Positions 9,241-18,329 are shown, numbered from the stretch's first letter. The stretch: 64,000 nucleotides of DNA from Streptomyces sp. V4I2 (GCF_030817655.1 NZ_JAUSZM010000003.1:9920001-9984000), one strand, 5' to 3'. Program-made: numbers and translations. The notes: generated from the letters alone by a model not told the origin.

Positions 9241-10401
9241 ATGGCGGCGTATGTGCCCGTGCGGTGGGTGGCGCCGTTGCTGTACGGCGCGGTGCTCATC
9301 GGCAGTCTGTACTACGCGGTGGCCGGTCTGGGCGACGGCCCAGGGCCCCAGGTCTGGCGGATGCCGGCCTTCGTCGCCGTGATCGGAGCGCTGTTCGCCC
9401 TGGAAGCGGTCGGGCACCGGCGGCCCGCGGCCCGGGCGCCGCTGCTGCTGGCGCGCTGCGGGCTGATCGGCGCGGTGGTGTTCCTCGACGTCTCGGGACT
9501 GTCCCAAGTGCTGTTCGTACTGCTGCCGTTCACCGCCTACTTCGCCTTCGGGCGCACGACCGCGCTCGCGCTCAGTGCGCTCTGCCTGGCCGGGCTGCTC
9601 GTCGCGTACCTGCTGACCGCGCCCGGCTGGTATCGCGATCCGGAGCACGTGTCCGACCTGCTGATGCTCTGCGTCGGCCTGGTGCTGGCGGTCTCGATGG
9701 CCGCGGTGGCCGTCGGTGAGCAGCGTGCCCGGAGCGAACTGGAGGCGTATGCCGCCCGAGTCGCCGAACTGTCCGCCGCCACCGAGCGCAACAGGCTGGC
9801 CCGGGACATCCACGACAGCCTCGGGCACCATCTCACGGCGATGTCCGTGCAGTTGGAGATGGCCGAGGACTTCCGGGCCCTCGACCCCGACGCCGCCCAG
9901 CGGGCCCTGGCCGAGGCGAGGCGTTCGGTGCGGCTCGCGCTGGGCGACGTACGACAGTCCGTCCGCACGCTGCGCGACGAGGCGGCGCGTCCCGACCTGT
10001 CGGACGCGCTGGCCGCGCTGGCCCAGGACGGCGGCCCCCGGCCGCGGGTCACGGTCCAGGTCAGCGGCGACGAGGACGGCTACGGCACGGCCGAACTGAC
10101 CGCGCTGCACCGGGCGGCACAGGAGGGCGTGACCAACGCGCGCCGTCACGCGGGGGCCTCATGGGTGAGGGTGGTGGTCCACCTGGCCGAGGACGCGGCA
10201 CAGCTGGAGGTCACCGACGACGGATGCGGCTTCGCACCGGACTCGGCGGCCACCGGGTTCGGGCTGCTCGGGATGCGGGAGCGGGTGCACCTGGTGGAAG
10301 GGAGCGTGGCCGTCGACAGCAGCCCGGGCACCGGAACCCGCCTTACAGTGACCGTGCCGCGCGGCAAGACGGGGCGGCCCGAGGAGAGGCGTGAGGCCTG
10401 A
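9241..10401 (+). CDS. Sensor histidine kinase (HisKA_3 type)
   Basis: A 386-residue NarL-group kinase. Residues about 1-150 contain five to six transmembrane helices with little external sequence. The dimerisation/phosphoacceptor box ERNRLARDIHDSLGHH places the phosphorylated His at residue 191. The C-terminal ATPase domain shows the N box (AAQEGVTNARRHAGAS), DDGCGFAP and FGLLGMRERV. ATG 9241 follows a GAGGGG purine run; GTG 9226 is an alternative. It is directly followed by its response regulator, with one base between the stop and the next ATG. Confidence 0.93.
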   Translation: MAAYVPVRWVAPLLYGAVLIGSLYYAVAGLGDGPGPQVWRMPAFVAVIGALFALEAVGHRRPAARAPLLLARCGLIGAVVFLDVSGLSQVLFVLLPFTAYFAFGRTTALALSALCLAGLLVAYLLTAPGWYRDPEHVSDLLMLCVGLVLAVSMAAVAVGEQRARSELEAYAARVAELSAATERNRLARDIHDSLGHHLTAMSVQLEMAEDFRALDPDAAQRALAEARRSVRLALGDVRQSVRTLRDEAARPDLSDALAALAQDGGPRPRVTVQVSGDEDGYGTAELTALHRAAQEGVTNARRHAGASWVRVVVHLAEDAAQLEVTDDGCGFAPDSAATGFGLLGMRERVHLVEGSVAVDSSPGTGTRLTVTVPRGKTGRPEERREA

Positions 10402-10402
10402 C

Positions 10403-11092
10403 ATGGACCAGCCGCCCGAATCGACCCCCGCCGTGCGCGTACTGGTCGTGGACGACCAGCGGCTCATCCGCGACGGCATCGCCTCCCTGCTTTCCATCCG
10501 CCCGGGCATCACGGTCGTCGGCACGGCCCCGGACGGCCGGGACGCCGTCGCGAAGACCCTGGAGCTGGGTCCGGACGTCGTCCTCATGGACGTACGGATG
10601 CCGGTGATGGACGGCGTCGAGGCGGTCGCCGTGCTGCGCGAGCGGGCGCCGGAGTGCCGGGTGGTGATGCTGACGACGTTCGACGACGAGGAGTACGTCG
10701 TCCAGGCGCTGCGGGCCGGTGCGCACGGGTACCTGCTCAAGGACCTGCCGGCCGAGGACCTCGCGCACGCGGTGCGTCTGGCGCACGCGGGTGTCACCCA
10801 GCTCGACTCGTCCGTCGCCCGGCGCCTCACCGATTCCCTGCCGCCCACCGGAACCGTCGCCGGACCTGCTGCCGGATCCGTTCCCGCGCAGGCTCCCGCC
10901 GTCGCGCTGAGTCCGCGAGAGATCGACATCCTGCGGCTCCTGGCGCATGGGCACTCCAACCGGGAGATCGCCGCGCGGCTGTATCTGAGCGAGGGCACGG
11001 TCAAGAATCACGTCTCCCGCATCCTCCAGCGCCTCGCCCTGCGCGACCGCACCCAGGCCGCCCTGCGCGCCCGGGACCTCGGCCTGCTGTGA
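10403..11092 (+). CDS. LuxR-type response regulator
   Basis: A 229-residue NarL/FixJ regulator. The receiver domain has the acidic pair VVDDQ, the phosphoacceptor Asp63 in VVLMDVRMP, TTFDDEEYV and the Lys in YLLKDLPAEDL. After a proline/alanine-rich linker comes the GerE-type DNA-binding domain: LSPREIDILRLLAHGHSNRE then LSEGTVKNHVSRILQRLAL. It is partner of the upstream kinase; the signal and targets are not visible. ATG 10403 has GAGG upstream; GTG 10391 overlaps the kinase gene. Confidence 0.93.
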   Translation: MDQPPESTPAVRVLVVDDQRLIRDGIASLLSIRPGITVVGTAPDGRDAVAKTLELGPDVVLMDVRMPVMDGVEAVAVLRERAPECRVVMLTTFDDEEYVVQALRAGAHGYLLKDLPAEDLAHAVRLAHAGVTQLDSSVARRLTDSLPPTGTVAGPAAGSVPAQAPAVALSPREIDILRLLAHGHSNREIAARLYLSEGTVKNHVSRILQRLALRDRTQAALRARDLGLL

Positions 11093-11118
11093 GAGGGCAC
11101 CCAAGGCCTGAACGCGTC

Positions 11119-11490
11119 CTAGCCGACGAGGGTCTCTTTCGGGCGGACCACGCAGAACTCGTTGCCCTCCGGATCGGCCAGCACGGTCCATGACTCGTCG
11201 CCGCTCTGCCCGACCTCCGCCCTGCGGGCGCCGAGTGCGAGGATGCGCTCGATCTCGGCCTCCCGGTCCTCCGCAGCGGACGTCAGATCGAGGTGCAGAC
11301 GGTTCTTGACGACCTTACGGTCCGTCACCGGCATGAAGCAGATGCCTACGGGCGCGGTCTCGTCCGGCCCGATCACGACCTCCCGCTCCCGCTCGGACAG
11401 GATGCGCCAGCCCAGCACCTCGGCCCAGAACCGGGCCAGCGCGGGCAGGTCATGGGCGTCGATGACGATGTGATGCAACGAGACAGGCAT
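11119..11490 (-). CDS. VOC-family (glyoxalase-like) protein
   Basis: A 123-residue single-domain protein starting MPVSLHHIVIDAHDLPALAR and continuing FWAEVLGWRIL; it ends with SWTVLADPEGNEFCVVRPKE, the typical closing strand of glyoxalase-like domains (PF18029 type). The central NRLHLDLTSAAEDREAEIER block is also typical. The substrate is unknown. It converges on the response regulator gene, with only 26 bases between the stops. Confidence 0.88.
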   Translation of the reverse strand: MPVSLHHIVIDAHDLPALARFWAEVLGWRILSEREREVVIGPDETAPVGICFMPVTDRKVVKNRLHLDLTSAAEDREAEIERILALGARRAEVGQSGDESWTVLADPEGNEFCVVRPKETLVG

Positions 11491-11516
11491 GTCGGCCAGT
11501 GTGCCCGGTGACCACC

Positions 11517-11705
11517 CGGCCGGACCCTATGCGATCCGTGGACATCTCCGCCGGCGCGGCATACGGGCCGTCGTCCCGCTGCCGGCCGACCAGCTCGGCC
11601 ACCGTCTGCGCGAGGCCGCGCGGGAGGCCGCCCGCCAGGCTTCGACGCCGACGCCGACGCATACCAGGCCTGGCCGCACTCCACCTCATCGCCCTCTTCA
11701 TCTGA
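11517..11705 (+). pseudogene. IS5-family transposase fragment
   Basis: Plus-strand sequence reads YAIRGHLRRRGIRAVVPLPA DQLGHRLR and then, after a one-base frame change, GRPPGFDADAYQ. This matches the part of IS5-group transposases around the second catalytic Asp, and resembles the intact orfB near 48.5 kb (YLRQRGIRAVIPEKADQ, RAGGRP). Both ends are missing. No inverted repeats were found around it. Confidence 0.55.
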
Positions 11706-12048
11706 GCCCGCAGATGACGGGGCCGATGCGGTGTCTACCGGCCCAGGCTCGTGGCGAAGGCCGAGAAAGTGGGCGCTACGACCCGCCACTGGCAAAGCCT
11801 GGGGCAACGAGAACGGCCTGTTCCACGTCAAGCCAAGGCAGTGTGACCGGCGCGTCCGTCCTGCTGGCCGGTCCTTGAACCACGGGATGAGCTGGGTCAT
11901 CGCGGCATCGCCCGGGTGACACCAGAGTCCGCGCGGTCGACGAGCGATGTCAGTCGAGCGGGCAGGACAAGTCCCCGGACTCTCGAGTGCTCCATGGCGC
12001 TCAGCCGCGCACGAGGCTCGCCGGCCTTGCCGCTCGCCGGACCGACTC
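11706..12048. other. Intergenic, no convincing gene
   Basis: About 340 bases between the transposase fragment and the LysR gene. Only frames with stops or weak codon bias are present. The text TGTTCCACGTCAAGC near 11820 superficially resembles a parS site but differs at several positions. Confidence 0.4.
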
Positions 12049-12912
12049 CTACCGGGCGGAGTCCTGGATGGCTTGGATCAGCGCCTTGGTGGCGGGTGGG
12101 TCGGGTGGATCGCCGAAGGTGACGGTGTAGATCTGGCGGGGGAAGCCGGGTATCTCGGTGGTGTGGACGTCGGGCAGGCGGTGGGCTCGGAGCGCGAGTC
12201 CGGGCAGGGTGGTGACACCGATGCCGGCGGCGACGAGGGCCTGTACGACGACCATGTCGTCGCAGACGGACTCGATGCGTGGGGTGAAGCCATGGTGTCG
12301 GCAGACGGCGGTCAGCTCGCCCTGGCACCGTTCGCAACCGCCGATCCAGGCGGAGTGGCGATGGTTGGCGATGCTGTCGTCGGGGCGCCGGCTCACCAGG
12401 TAGATCGGGTCGTCGGCGACGTGGATCATGCGGAATCCGTCGTCCTCCAGCGGAGCGTGCGCGTACCGGAACACGAGTGCGACGTCGATCTCGCCGTGCC
12501 GCAGCATCTGCAGCGCTTCTACCGGATGGCTGTCGATCACGCTCAGCTTGAGGCCCGGATACGCCTCGGTCAGCGCGGCGGCTGCCTTCGGCACGATCGT
12601 GCTCAGTACGGACGCGTTGGCGGCGAGGCGAACCCGCCCCGTCCGCAGACCGACCTGCGCGGCCAGCTCGTTGGTTGCCGCGTCCACCCGTCCCATGATC
12701 TCGGTGGCCCGGTTGGCCAGCAGCTTGCCCTCCGGGGTCAGGCGGATCCCACGACCCACCCGCTGGACGAGCTTGACTCCGGTGGCGGCTTCCATGCGCG
12801 ACAGATGATGACTCACCGACGGCTGCGAGTAGTGCAGCTCCTTCGCCGCTTCGGTCACGGACCCGTGTCGCGCCACCGCGGCCAGCACCTTGAGATGGAC
12901 CAGGTTCAGCAC
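12049..12912 (-). CDS. LysR-family transcriptional regulator
   Basis: A 287-residue LTTR. The N-terminal helix-turn-helix is clear (LKVLAAVARHGSVTEAAKEL then SQPSVSHHLSRMEAATG), followed by GRGIRLTPEGKLL and a substrate-binding domain of two Rossmann-like lobes (GRVRLAANASVLSTIVPKAA; LSVIDSHPVEALQMLRHGEI DVAL). It is divergent from a DHFR-type reductase gene, and a T-N11-A palindrome lies between them. LTTRs commonly regulate the divergent neighbour; the inducer is unknown. Confidence 0.9.
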   Translation of the reverse strand: MLNLVHLKVLAAVARHGSVTEAAKELHYSQPSVSHHLSRMEAATGVKLVQRVGRGIRLTPEGKLLANRATEIMGRVDAATNELAAQVGLRTGRVRLAANASVLSTIVPKAAAALTEAYPGLKLSVIDSHPVEALQMLRHGEIDVALVFRYAHAPLEDDGFRMIHVADDPIYLVSRRPDDSIANHRHSAWIGGCERCQGELTAVCRHHGFTPRIESVCDDMVVVQALVAAGIGVTTLPGLALRAHRLPDVHTTEIPGFPRQIYTVTFGDPPDPPATKALIQAIQDSAR

Positions 12913-12951
12913 AGATCAAGGATATCTATGTGTCCTTCGGGGGATTGGCAT

Positions 12952-12964
12952 TAGACGTCATCTA
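12952..12964. promoter_or_regulatory. Candidate LysR box (T-N11-A)
   Basis: TAGACGTCATCTA is a 13-base imperfect palindrome with TAGA/TCTA arms and the T-N11-A form of LTTR sites. It sits between the divergent LysR gene (start 12912) and the reductase gene (start 13030). Confidence 0.5.
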
Positions 12965-13029
12965 CAGATCGGTCCATGCTCATTTGGTGAGGGCGCCGGA
13001 CGGGGTGCCGAGCCGACTGAGGAGGCACG

Positions 13030-13689
13030 ATGAGCAAGCTCAGGTGTCACATCTCGATCTCGCTGGACGGTTACGTCGCAGGCCCGAACCAGAGCGAGGA
13101 GAACCCGCTCGGCGAGGGTGGCGAGCGGCTCCACGACTGGGTGGTTCCACTGGCCGCCTGGCGCCGATCCCACGGCGAGCAGGGAGGCGAGGTGAACCCG
13201 AGCACGCCGGTGTTCGAGGAGGCGCTCGCGAACATCGGCGCCGGGGTGATGGGCAGGAACATGTTCGGCCCCGTCGGCGGTGGTGCCTGGGGCGACGAGC
13301 AGTGGACGGGCTGGTGGGGTGACAACCCGCCCTACCACTACCCCGTGTTCATCCTCACCCATCACTCACGTGACCCGGTGGAGATGGCGGGAGGGACCAC
13401 GTTCCACTTCGTCACCGACGGAATCGATTCCGCGCTCGAGCAGGCGAAGAAGGCCGCCGGTGGCAAGGAGGTCATGCTGTGGGGCGGCGGCCAGGTCGCT
13501 CAGCAGTACCTCGCAGCGGGACTGCTGGACGAGCTCGAACTGCACGTCGTTCCGGTGCTGCTCGGTGGCGGATCACGCCTCCTCGACAACCTCGGGAACG
13601 CGAACGTGCGACTCGAGCAGGTCCGGGCCGTCGAGGCGCCCGGCGTCACCCACCTCAAGTACCGGATCTTGCCGGGTTCTCCATCCTGA
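13030..13689 (+). CDS. Dihydrofolate-reductase-like (RibD C-terminal) protein
   Basis: A 219-residue protein of the RibD C-terminal/DHFR superfamily, which bind NADPH. Recognisable blocks: ISISLDGYVAGPNQSEENPL at the start, GVMGRNMFGP, PVFILTHHSRDPV, and the glycine-rich VMLWGGGQVAQQYLAAGLLD ELELHVVPVLLGGG. The start ATG 13030 has GAGGAGG upstream. The real substrate is unknown; members are not true DHFRs. It is divergent from a LysR regulator, which probably controls it. Confidence 0.88.
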   Translation: MSKLRCHISISLDGYVAGPNQSEENPLGEGGERLHDWVVPLAAWRRSHGEQGGEVNPSTPVFEEALANIGAGVMGRNMFGPVGGGAWGDEQWTGWWGDNPPYHYPVFILTHHSRDPVEMAGGTTFHFVTDGIDSALEQAKKAAGGKEVMLWGGGQVAQQYLAAGLLDELELHVVPVLLGGGSRLLDNLGNANVRLEQVRAVEAPGVTHLKYRILPGSPS

Positions 13690-14146
13690 CCAGGTCGCGG
13701 GCCTCGGATTCGAGGTCGATGGAGCCGTGGGCCTCGGGCCGGCGGCTACAGGGTCACGCCGTAGTGGATGAAGGCGGGGGAAGGCCGGGCCGCGCCGTTT
13801 GCCGTCGAAGACGCGCTGCGGTTCGCCGATCAGGACGAAGCCGTCGGACTTCTGCCCGGAGGAACTGCGGAACCTGCTGGAGATCACCGACCGAACCGCT
13901 GCCACCGGCGATCGGCCGGCCTGGCGGGGAGCCGGAGCGGCTGGGTGGGCGCCTTGACCCGCCAAACTCTGTGACGCCTGGACGGAGTGAGTGCTCACTC
14001 CGCAGTTGACCAGGTGCATCACGTACACGGTGGCCGTGTGGGCCAGGTGATCCAGGGCACTCGTAGGGGCGTGAGACCAGACGTCTAGACGAAGAGACCG
14101 CGCAGGCAATGGATCATCCTTTCTCACTCTCCGGTAACGTCACGGT
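13690..14146. other. Intergenic with small remnants
   Basis: About 450 bases without an intact gene. Around 13750-13850 the minus strand reads DGFVLIGEPQRVFDGKRRG and, with a frame change, a tail FIHYGVTL before a stop; just downstream the plus strand reads DFCPEELRNLLEITDRTAA. Both are protein-like but very short and have no starts. I do not recognise them. The bases before 14147 should contain the RNase J promoter, but no clear -10/-35 pair stands out. Confidence 0.35.
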
Positions 14147-15832
14147 ATGAGCCATCCGCATCCAGAGCTGCAAGCCGCCCCGCCACTGCCCGACGGAGGT
14201 CTGCGGGTCGTCGCCCTCGGCGGCCTCGGTGAGATCGGCCGCAACATGACCGTCTTCGAGCACGCCGGCAAGCTGCTCATCGTCGACTGCGGCGTGCTGT
14301 TCCCCGAGGAGACCCAGCCCGGCGTGGATGTGATCCTGCCGGACTTCACCTCGATCCGGGATCGCCTCGACGACATCGTGGCCGTGGTGCTCACCCACGG
14401 CCACGAGGACCACATCGGGGGCGTGCCGTATCTGCTGCGCGAGCGTCGGGACATTCCCGTCGTCGGCTCGAAGCTGACGCTGGCGTTCCTGGAGGCCAAG
14501 CTCAAGGAGCACGGCATCCGGCCCCGCACGGTGCGGGTGCGTGAGGGAGACCGGCGCGCGTTCGGGCCCTTCGACTGCGAGTTCGTCGCGGTCAACCACT
14601 CCATCCCGGACGCTCTGGCGGTCGCGATCCGTACCCGCGCCGGGATGGTCCTGCACACCGGCGACTTCAAGATGGACCAGTTTCCGCTGGACGACCGCAT
14701 CACCGACCTGCGCGCCTTCGCCCGCCTCGGCGAGGAGGGCGTCGACCTGTTCCTCACCGACTCCACCAACGCCGAAGTGCCCGGCTTCACCGTCTCCGAG
14801 CGCGAGTTGAACCCCGCGATCGAGCAGGTTCTGCGCACCGCGCCACGTCGGGTGATCGTCTCCAGCTTCGCCAGCCATGTTCACCGCATCCAGCAGGTCC
14901 TGGACGCCGCTCACCAGCACGGCCGAAAGGTCGCCTTCGTGGGCCGCTCCATGGTCCGCAACATGGGCATCGCCCGCGACCTGGGCTACCTGAAGGTTCC
15001 GCGCGGCCTCGTGGTCAGCATGAAGGAGCTGGAGAAGCTCCCCGACCACAAGATCACCCTGGTGTGCACGGGATCCCAGGGAGAGCCGATGGCCGCTCTG
15101 TCGCGGATGGCCAACCGCGACCACGTGATCCGGATCGGCAAGGGCGACACCGTCCTGCTCGCCAGCTCCCTGATCCCCGGCAACGAGAACGCCATCTACC
15201 GGGTGATCAACGGGCTGACCCGGTGGGGCGCCCATGTCGTCCACAAGGGCAATGCCAAGGTGCACGTCTCCGGGCACGCCAGTGCCGGTGAACTCGTCTA
15301 CTGCTACAACATCGTCAAGCCCCGCAATGTCATGCCGGTACACGGCGAATGGCGCCACCTGCGGGCCAACGCCGATCTGGCCATCCGTACCGGCGTCGAT
15401 CCCGAGAACGTGGTCATCGCCGAGGACGGCGTCGTCGTCGACCTCGTCGACGGGCGCGCGTCGATCACCGGCAAGGTGCCCGCGGGCAACGTCTACGTGG
15501 ACGGAATGGAAGTCGGCGGCGCCACCGAAGCCTCCCTCAAGGACCGCCTCACCCTCGCGGAGGAAGGCGTGGTCACGGTGGTGGCGATCGTCGACGCCGA
15601 CACCGGCGCCCTCGCCGAGACCCCCGACTTCCTGGCCCGCGGATTCGTCCACGACGACACCACCTTCGAACCGGTCATTCCGGTGATCGAGAAGACGCTG
15701 GCCACCGCGGCCGAGGAGGGCGTCGGCGACGCGCACCAGCTCGAACAGCTCCTCGCCCGCGCCGTGGCGAACTGGGCGTTCCGCACCTACCGCCGCAAGC
15801 CCCTCATCATCCCCGTCATCATCGACGCCTGA
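14147..15832 (+). CDS. rnj: Ribonuclease J
   Basis: A 561-residue metallo-beta-lactamase/beta-CASP nuclease, the usual length of actinobacterial RNase J. The zinc motif HGHEDH is at residues 84-89 (LTHGHEDHIGG), with NHSIPDALA, TGDFKMD and TDSTNAEVPGFT completing the metal centre. The beta-CASP domain has GRSMVRNMGIARDLGYL, and HVSGHASAGEL supplies the late His. RNase J combines 5'-3' exonuclease and endonuclease activity in RNA processing and decay. Streptomyces normally has one rnj gene beside dapA; here the neighbours differ, so this may be a second copy. A strong hairpin follows the stop. Confidence 0.93.
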   Translation: MSHPHPELQAAPPLPDGGLRVVALGGLGEIGRNMTVFEHAGKLLIVDCGVLFPEETQPGVDVILPDFTSIRDRLDDIVAVVLTHGHEDHIGGVPYLLRERRDIPVVGSKLTLAFLEAKLKEHGIRPRTVRVREGDRRAFGPFDCEFVAVNHSIPDALAVAIRTRAGMVLHTGDFKMDQFPLDDRITDLRAFARLGEEGVDLFLTDSTNAEVPGFTVSERELNPAIEQVLRTAPRRVIVSSFASHVHRIQQVLDAAHQHGRKVAFVGRSMVRNMGIARDLGYLKVPRGLVVSMKELEKLPDHKITLVCTGSQGEPMAALSRMANRDHVIRIGKGDTVLLASSLIPGNENAIYRVINGLTRWGAHVVHKGNAKVHVSGHASAGELVYCYNIVKPRNVMPVHGEWRHLRANADLAIRTGVDPENVVIAEDGVVVDLVDGRASITGKVPAGNVYVDGMEVGGATEASLKDRLTLAEEGVVTVVAIVDADTGALAETPDFLARGFVHDDTTFEPVIPVIEKTLATAAEEGVGDAHQLEQLLARAVANWAFRTYRRKPLIIPVIIDA

Positions 15833-15846
15833 CATTTCCCCGACTG

Positions 15847-15880
15847 GCACTTCCCTGTCCGGCCGACGGCAGGGAAGTGC
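15847..15880 (+). terminator. Hairpin terminator after RNase J gene
   Basis: A perfect 11-bp stem, GCACTTCCCTG (15847-15857) with CAGGGAAGTGC (15870-15880) and a 12-base loop, starts 14 bases after the stop codon. There is no U tract, which is common for terminators in high-GC actinobacteria. Confidence 0.8.
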
Positions 15881-15944
15881 ACAGCGCTGAGCTCGCAGAG
15901 CAGGGCCCCGGCGTACGCATCGTCGGCATCAGAAAGGTGAACGG

Positions 15945-16673
15945 ATGAGCGCGCGTTTCGAGGAGATCGACTGGCGCCCGACGGCGATGGGCGACATCAG
16001 TCTGAGGCGCCGACGGGACCCGGCATCGGGCGACGATGTGTACGAAGTGAAGCTCGGGGACGAGTTCTTGATGTCCAGCCTCTTCACGGCGGGCGAGATC
16101 GCCCTGACCCGGCTCGGCCTGGCGAAACTGCCGCACCCCGAACTCGACGTCGTGGTGGGCGGGCTCGGCCTCGGCTACACCGCCCAGGCCGCCCTGGACG
16201 ACCCACGTGTCCGCTCCCTGGTCGTCATCGACGCACTCGGCGAGGTCATCGACTGGCATCAGCGGCGGCTGGTCCCGCTGGGCGCCTCCCTGGCGTCGGA
16301 TCCCCGCTGCCGCCTGGTCCAGGGTGACTTCTTCGCGATGGTCGACGATGCCTGCGGTCTGGATCCCCGGGAGCCGGACCGCCGCTTCCACGCCATCCTG
16401 CTGGACGTGGACCATTCGCCACGCCATGTGCTGCACCCACGTCACGCGACGCTCTACCAGCCCGCCGGCATGCGCGCCCTCGCCGCCCGCCTCCAGCCCG
16501 ATGGCGTCTTCGCCCTCTGGTCGAACGATCCGCCGGACGAACAGTTCAACTCCGTCCTCGCAGATGTCTTCTCGGAATCGGAAGCTCACGTCGTCGACTT
16601 CAACAACCCACTGCAAGGAGGAACCGCGGCCAACACCGTCTACGTGGCGCGGAAAGCCGCCGACGGGAACTGA
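15945..16673 (+). CDS. Spermidine-synthase-like methyltransferase-fold protein
   Basis: A 242-residue Rossmann-fold protein. The nucleotide motif is seen as VVVGGLGLGYTAQAAL, the following acidic strand as LVVIDALGEVIDWHQ, and DFFAM and FHAILLDVDHSPRHVL correspond to motifs of spermidine synthases and related SAM-binding proteins. The active-site Asp pair for polyamine transfer is not obvious, so polyamine synthesis is unproven; many bacteria have such SpeE-like orphans. AGAAAGGTG precedes the ATG. It is separated from rnj by a terminator and probably transcribed alone. Confidence 0.75.
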   Translation: MSARFEEIDWRPTAMGDISLRRRRDPASGDDVYEVKLGDEFLMSSLFTAGEIALTRLGLAKLPHPELDVVVGGLGLGYTAQAALDDPRVRSLVVIDALGEVIDWHQRRLVPLGASLASDPRCRLVQGDFFAMVDDACGLDPREPDRRFHAILLDVDHSPRHVLHPRHATLYQPAGMRALAARLQPDGVFALWSNDPPDEQFNSVLADVFSESEAHVVDFNNPLQGGTAANTVYVARKAADGN

Positions 16674-16942
16674 GACAGGCCTGACGCCGATCGTCACACA
16701 GGCGCTTCGCCAGGGCGAGTCCGCTGACCACCTTTCGCGACCTGCACTGATCACGGACCGGCTCGGCGGAGCATCGGTGTCAGTGGCCCCGAGTACGGTC
16801 TGCCCATGGATGATCAGCGGTCGCCTCTCCTACCGACAAACGACTTCACAGCCCGGAAGCCCGGGCCAACGTCCCCGGGGACCAGCAGGGCGTGCGGGCG
16901 TACTCCGTATGCGCCCGCACCCGACCGAGCTGGAGATCGCAC

Positions 16943-17644
16943 GTGAGTGGAACGCCGACGCACGAGGCAGGAGACGTACGACAGGCTTGGGGCCGCGTGA
17001 CCGCGTGGCTCGAGCAGCACGAGCCTGGCGTCTTCGCTTCCCTCGGCGGACCGGGGAGCTCAACGGCCATCAGTGAAGCCGAAACGCGCATGGGCCTCAA
17101 ACTGCCACCGGCGATGCGGCAGTGGCTTTTGGCGAACGACCTCGATGCCGGCAGGCAACCTGATGTCCGCTCGTGTCTGGTGGCGCTGGGGTGCCAAGGG
17201 GTCCTCCCCAGCGGTGGACTCCTTCTTGGTCTCACGGACATCGAGCGTGTCCACCTCCACCAGGTGGCCATGGAGGAGATGGCACCGTCGGGAGACCCTG
17301 ACCACCCGTCCTGGCGCCGGGAGTGGGTGCCGATCTCCGCGGAAAGAGACGGCTTCTACGGGAAGTTCCTGAACACACGCACCGGGAGCGTCGGATCTTG
17401 GAGCGAAGGGTCCCTCCCCAAAGACCGCGAATACACCTCGCTGTTCGCCTTCTTCCACGATGTGGCGGACCAGTTGGAAGGGCTCCTCTCGGGCAACACA
17501 GGCATGGCCGCCGGGCGTCGTATGCCCGATCGCAGTCCGGAGGACGAGGCGATACGCCTCTGGGCCCGCGCGAACGGCTATCTCGTCAATGACCACGGGT
17601 GTATCCCGAAAAGTATCCGCGATGCGTACGAAGCATCACTGTGA
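16943..17644 (+). CDS. SMI1/KNR4 protein with Lsr2-like C-terminal tail
   Basis: A 233-residue protein. The first ~160 residues are an SMI1/KNR4 (SUKH) domain: VTAWLEQHEPGVFASLGG, then the hallmark ISEAETRMGLKLPPAMRQWL, and later WVPISAERDGFYGKFLNTRT with SLFAFFHDVADQLEGL. SUKH proteins are often immunity partners of toxins. The last ~35 residues (DEAIRLWARANGYLVNDHGC IPKSIRDAYEA) match the C-terminal DNA-binding fold of Lsr2, but the RGR minor-groove motif is replaced by HGC. GTG 16943 is chosen for its GGAG site; it overlaps the TGA of a 46-codon upstream frame (16806-16946) by four bases. Confidence 0.82.
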   Translation: MSGTPTHEAGDVRQAWGRVTAWLEQHEPGVFASLGGPGSSTAISEAETRMGLKLPPAMRQWLLANDLDAGRQPDVRSCLVALGCQGVLPSGGLLLGLTDIERVHLHQVAMEEMAPSGDPDHPSWRREWVPISAERDGFYGKFLNTRTGSVGSWSEGSLPKDREYTSLFAFFHDVADQLEGLLSGNTGMAAGRRMPDRSPEDEAIRLWARANGYLVNDHGCIPKSIRDAYEASL

Positions 17645-17817
17645 GCGCCCTTGATGTCGCACTCGACCGCGTGCCGGGCCTTGTAGTCGTCACGGTCAAG
17701 GTTGGAGGCCGCCCGCCGGCCGTTCCCCGGCGTCTGCGGTGGCCGACCTGATCAGTGGAGGCCGTGTCGCCCCGGACCGAAGAACCTCACAGACCGTTTG
17801 CTGAGTTCCTGGCCTGA

Positions 17818-18275
17818 CCACTCGCAACAGTGCCCCCGACGTCTGGTCCGAGAGCTTTGCAGACGACTCCGCCAGCATGCTCTCCTCCGACCAGTGCATC
17901 ATCAAGGGTGAACACTTCTTCATCAAAGGCCTGATCGAGATACCCGTGGCCGACAGCGATGCGGTGTTCTCCTGGGGTGTCTGGGTCTCCCTCAGCCGGG
18001 ACAGCTTCGCGCGCGCCCTGGAGATGTGGGAGACGCCCGGCCGGGAAGCCGAACCCCCCTATTTCGGTTGGCTGACCACCGAGTTGGGGCTCTACTCACC
18101 CAGCACCACCAACCTGAAGACCCACCCCCACACTCGTCCCGTCGGCCGACGTCCGCTCATCGAGCTGGAGCCCACCGATCACCCTCTAGCGGTCGAACAG
18201 CGGACCGGCATCACCATGGACCGGGTCCGGGAGATCACCGAGGCAGTCCTCCATCCCAAGCACAGCAACGCCTGA
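17818..18275 (+). pseudogene. DUF2199-family gene lacking its 5' end
   Basis: The reading frame carries NSAPDVWSESFADDSASML, SSDQCIIKGEHFFIKGLIEI, FSWGVWVSLSRDSFARALEM and a C-terminal PLAVEQRTGITMDRVREITE, which together match DUF2199 proteins. In that family an N-terminal C-x2-C knuckle precedes the APDVW block. Here the frame is closed by a TGA shortly upstream of LTTRNSAPDVW and no start codon exists before it, so about 30 residues are missing. An ATG at 17877 could give a 132-residue truncated product. Confidence 0.65.
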
Positions 18276-18329
18276 CCCGGCGTCGGGCGTGCAGTCGGAC
18301 GCCACTTCACGGCTTGTCATACTTTTCAT

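Noticed and set aside
11820..11834. Possible parS site (TGTTCCACGTCAAGC)
   Set aside because: It departs from the parS consensus GTTTCACGTGAAAC at several positions and is not palindromic.
14114..15850. Long minus-strand reading frame opposite RNase J
   Set aside because: It is a shadow of the high-GC codon pattern; the plus strand carries all RNase J motifs.
16806..16946. 46-codon frame before the SMI1 gene as a separate gene
   Set aside because: Its third-position GC is clearly lower than that of neighbours and no homology is apparent. The TACGGT box and GTGA overlap are noted in the SMI1 finding only.
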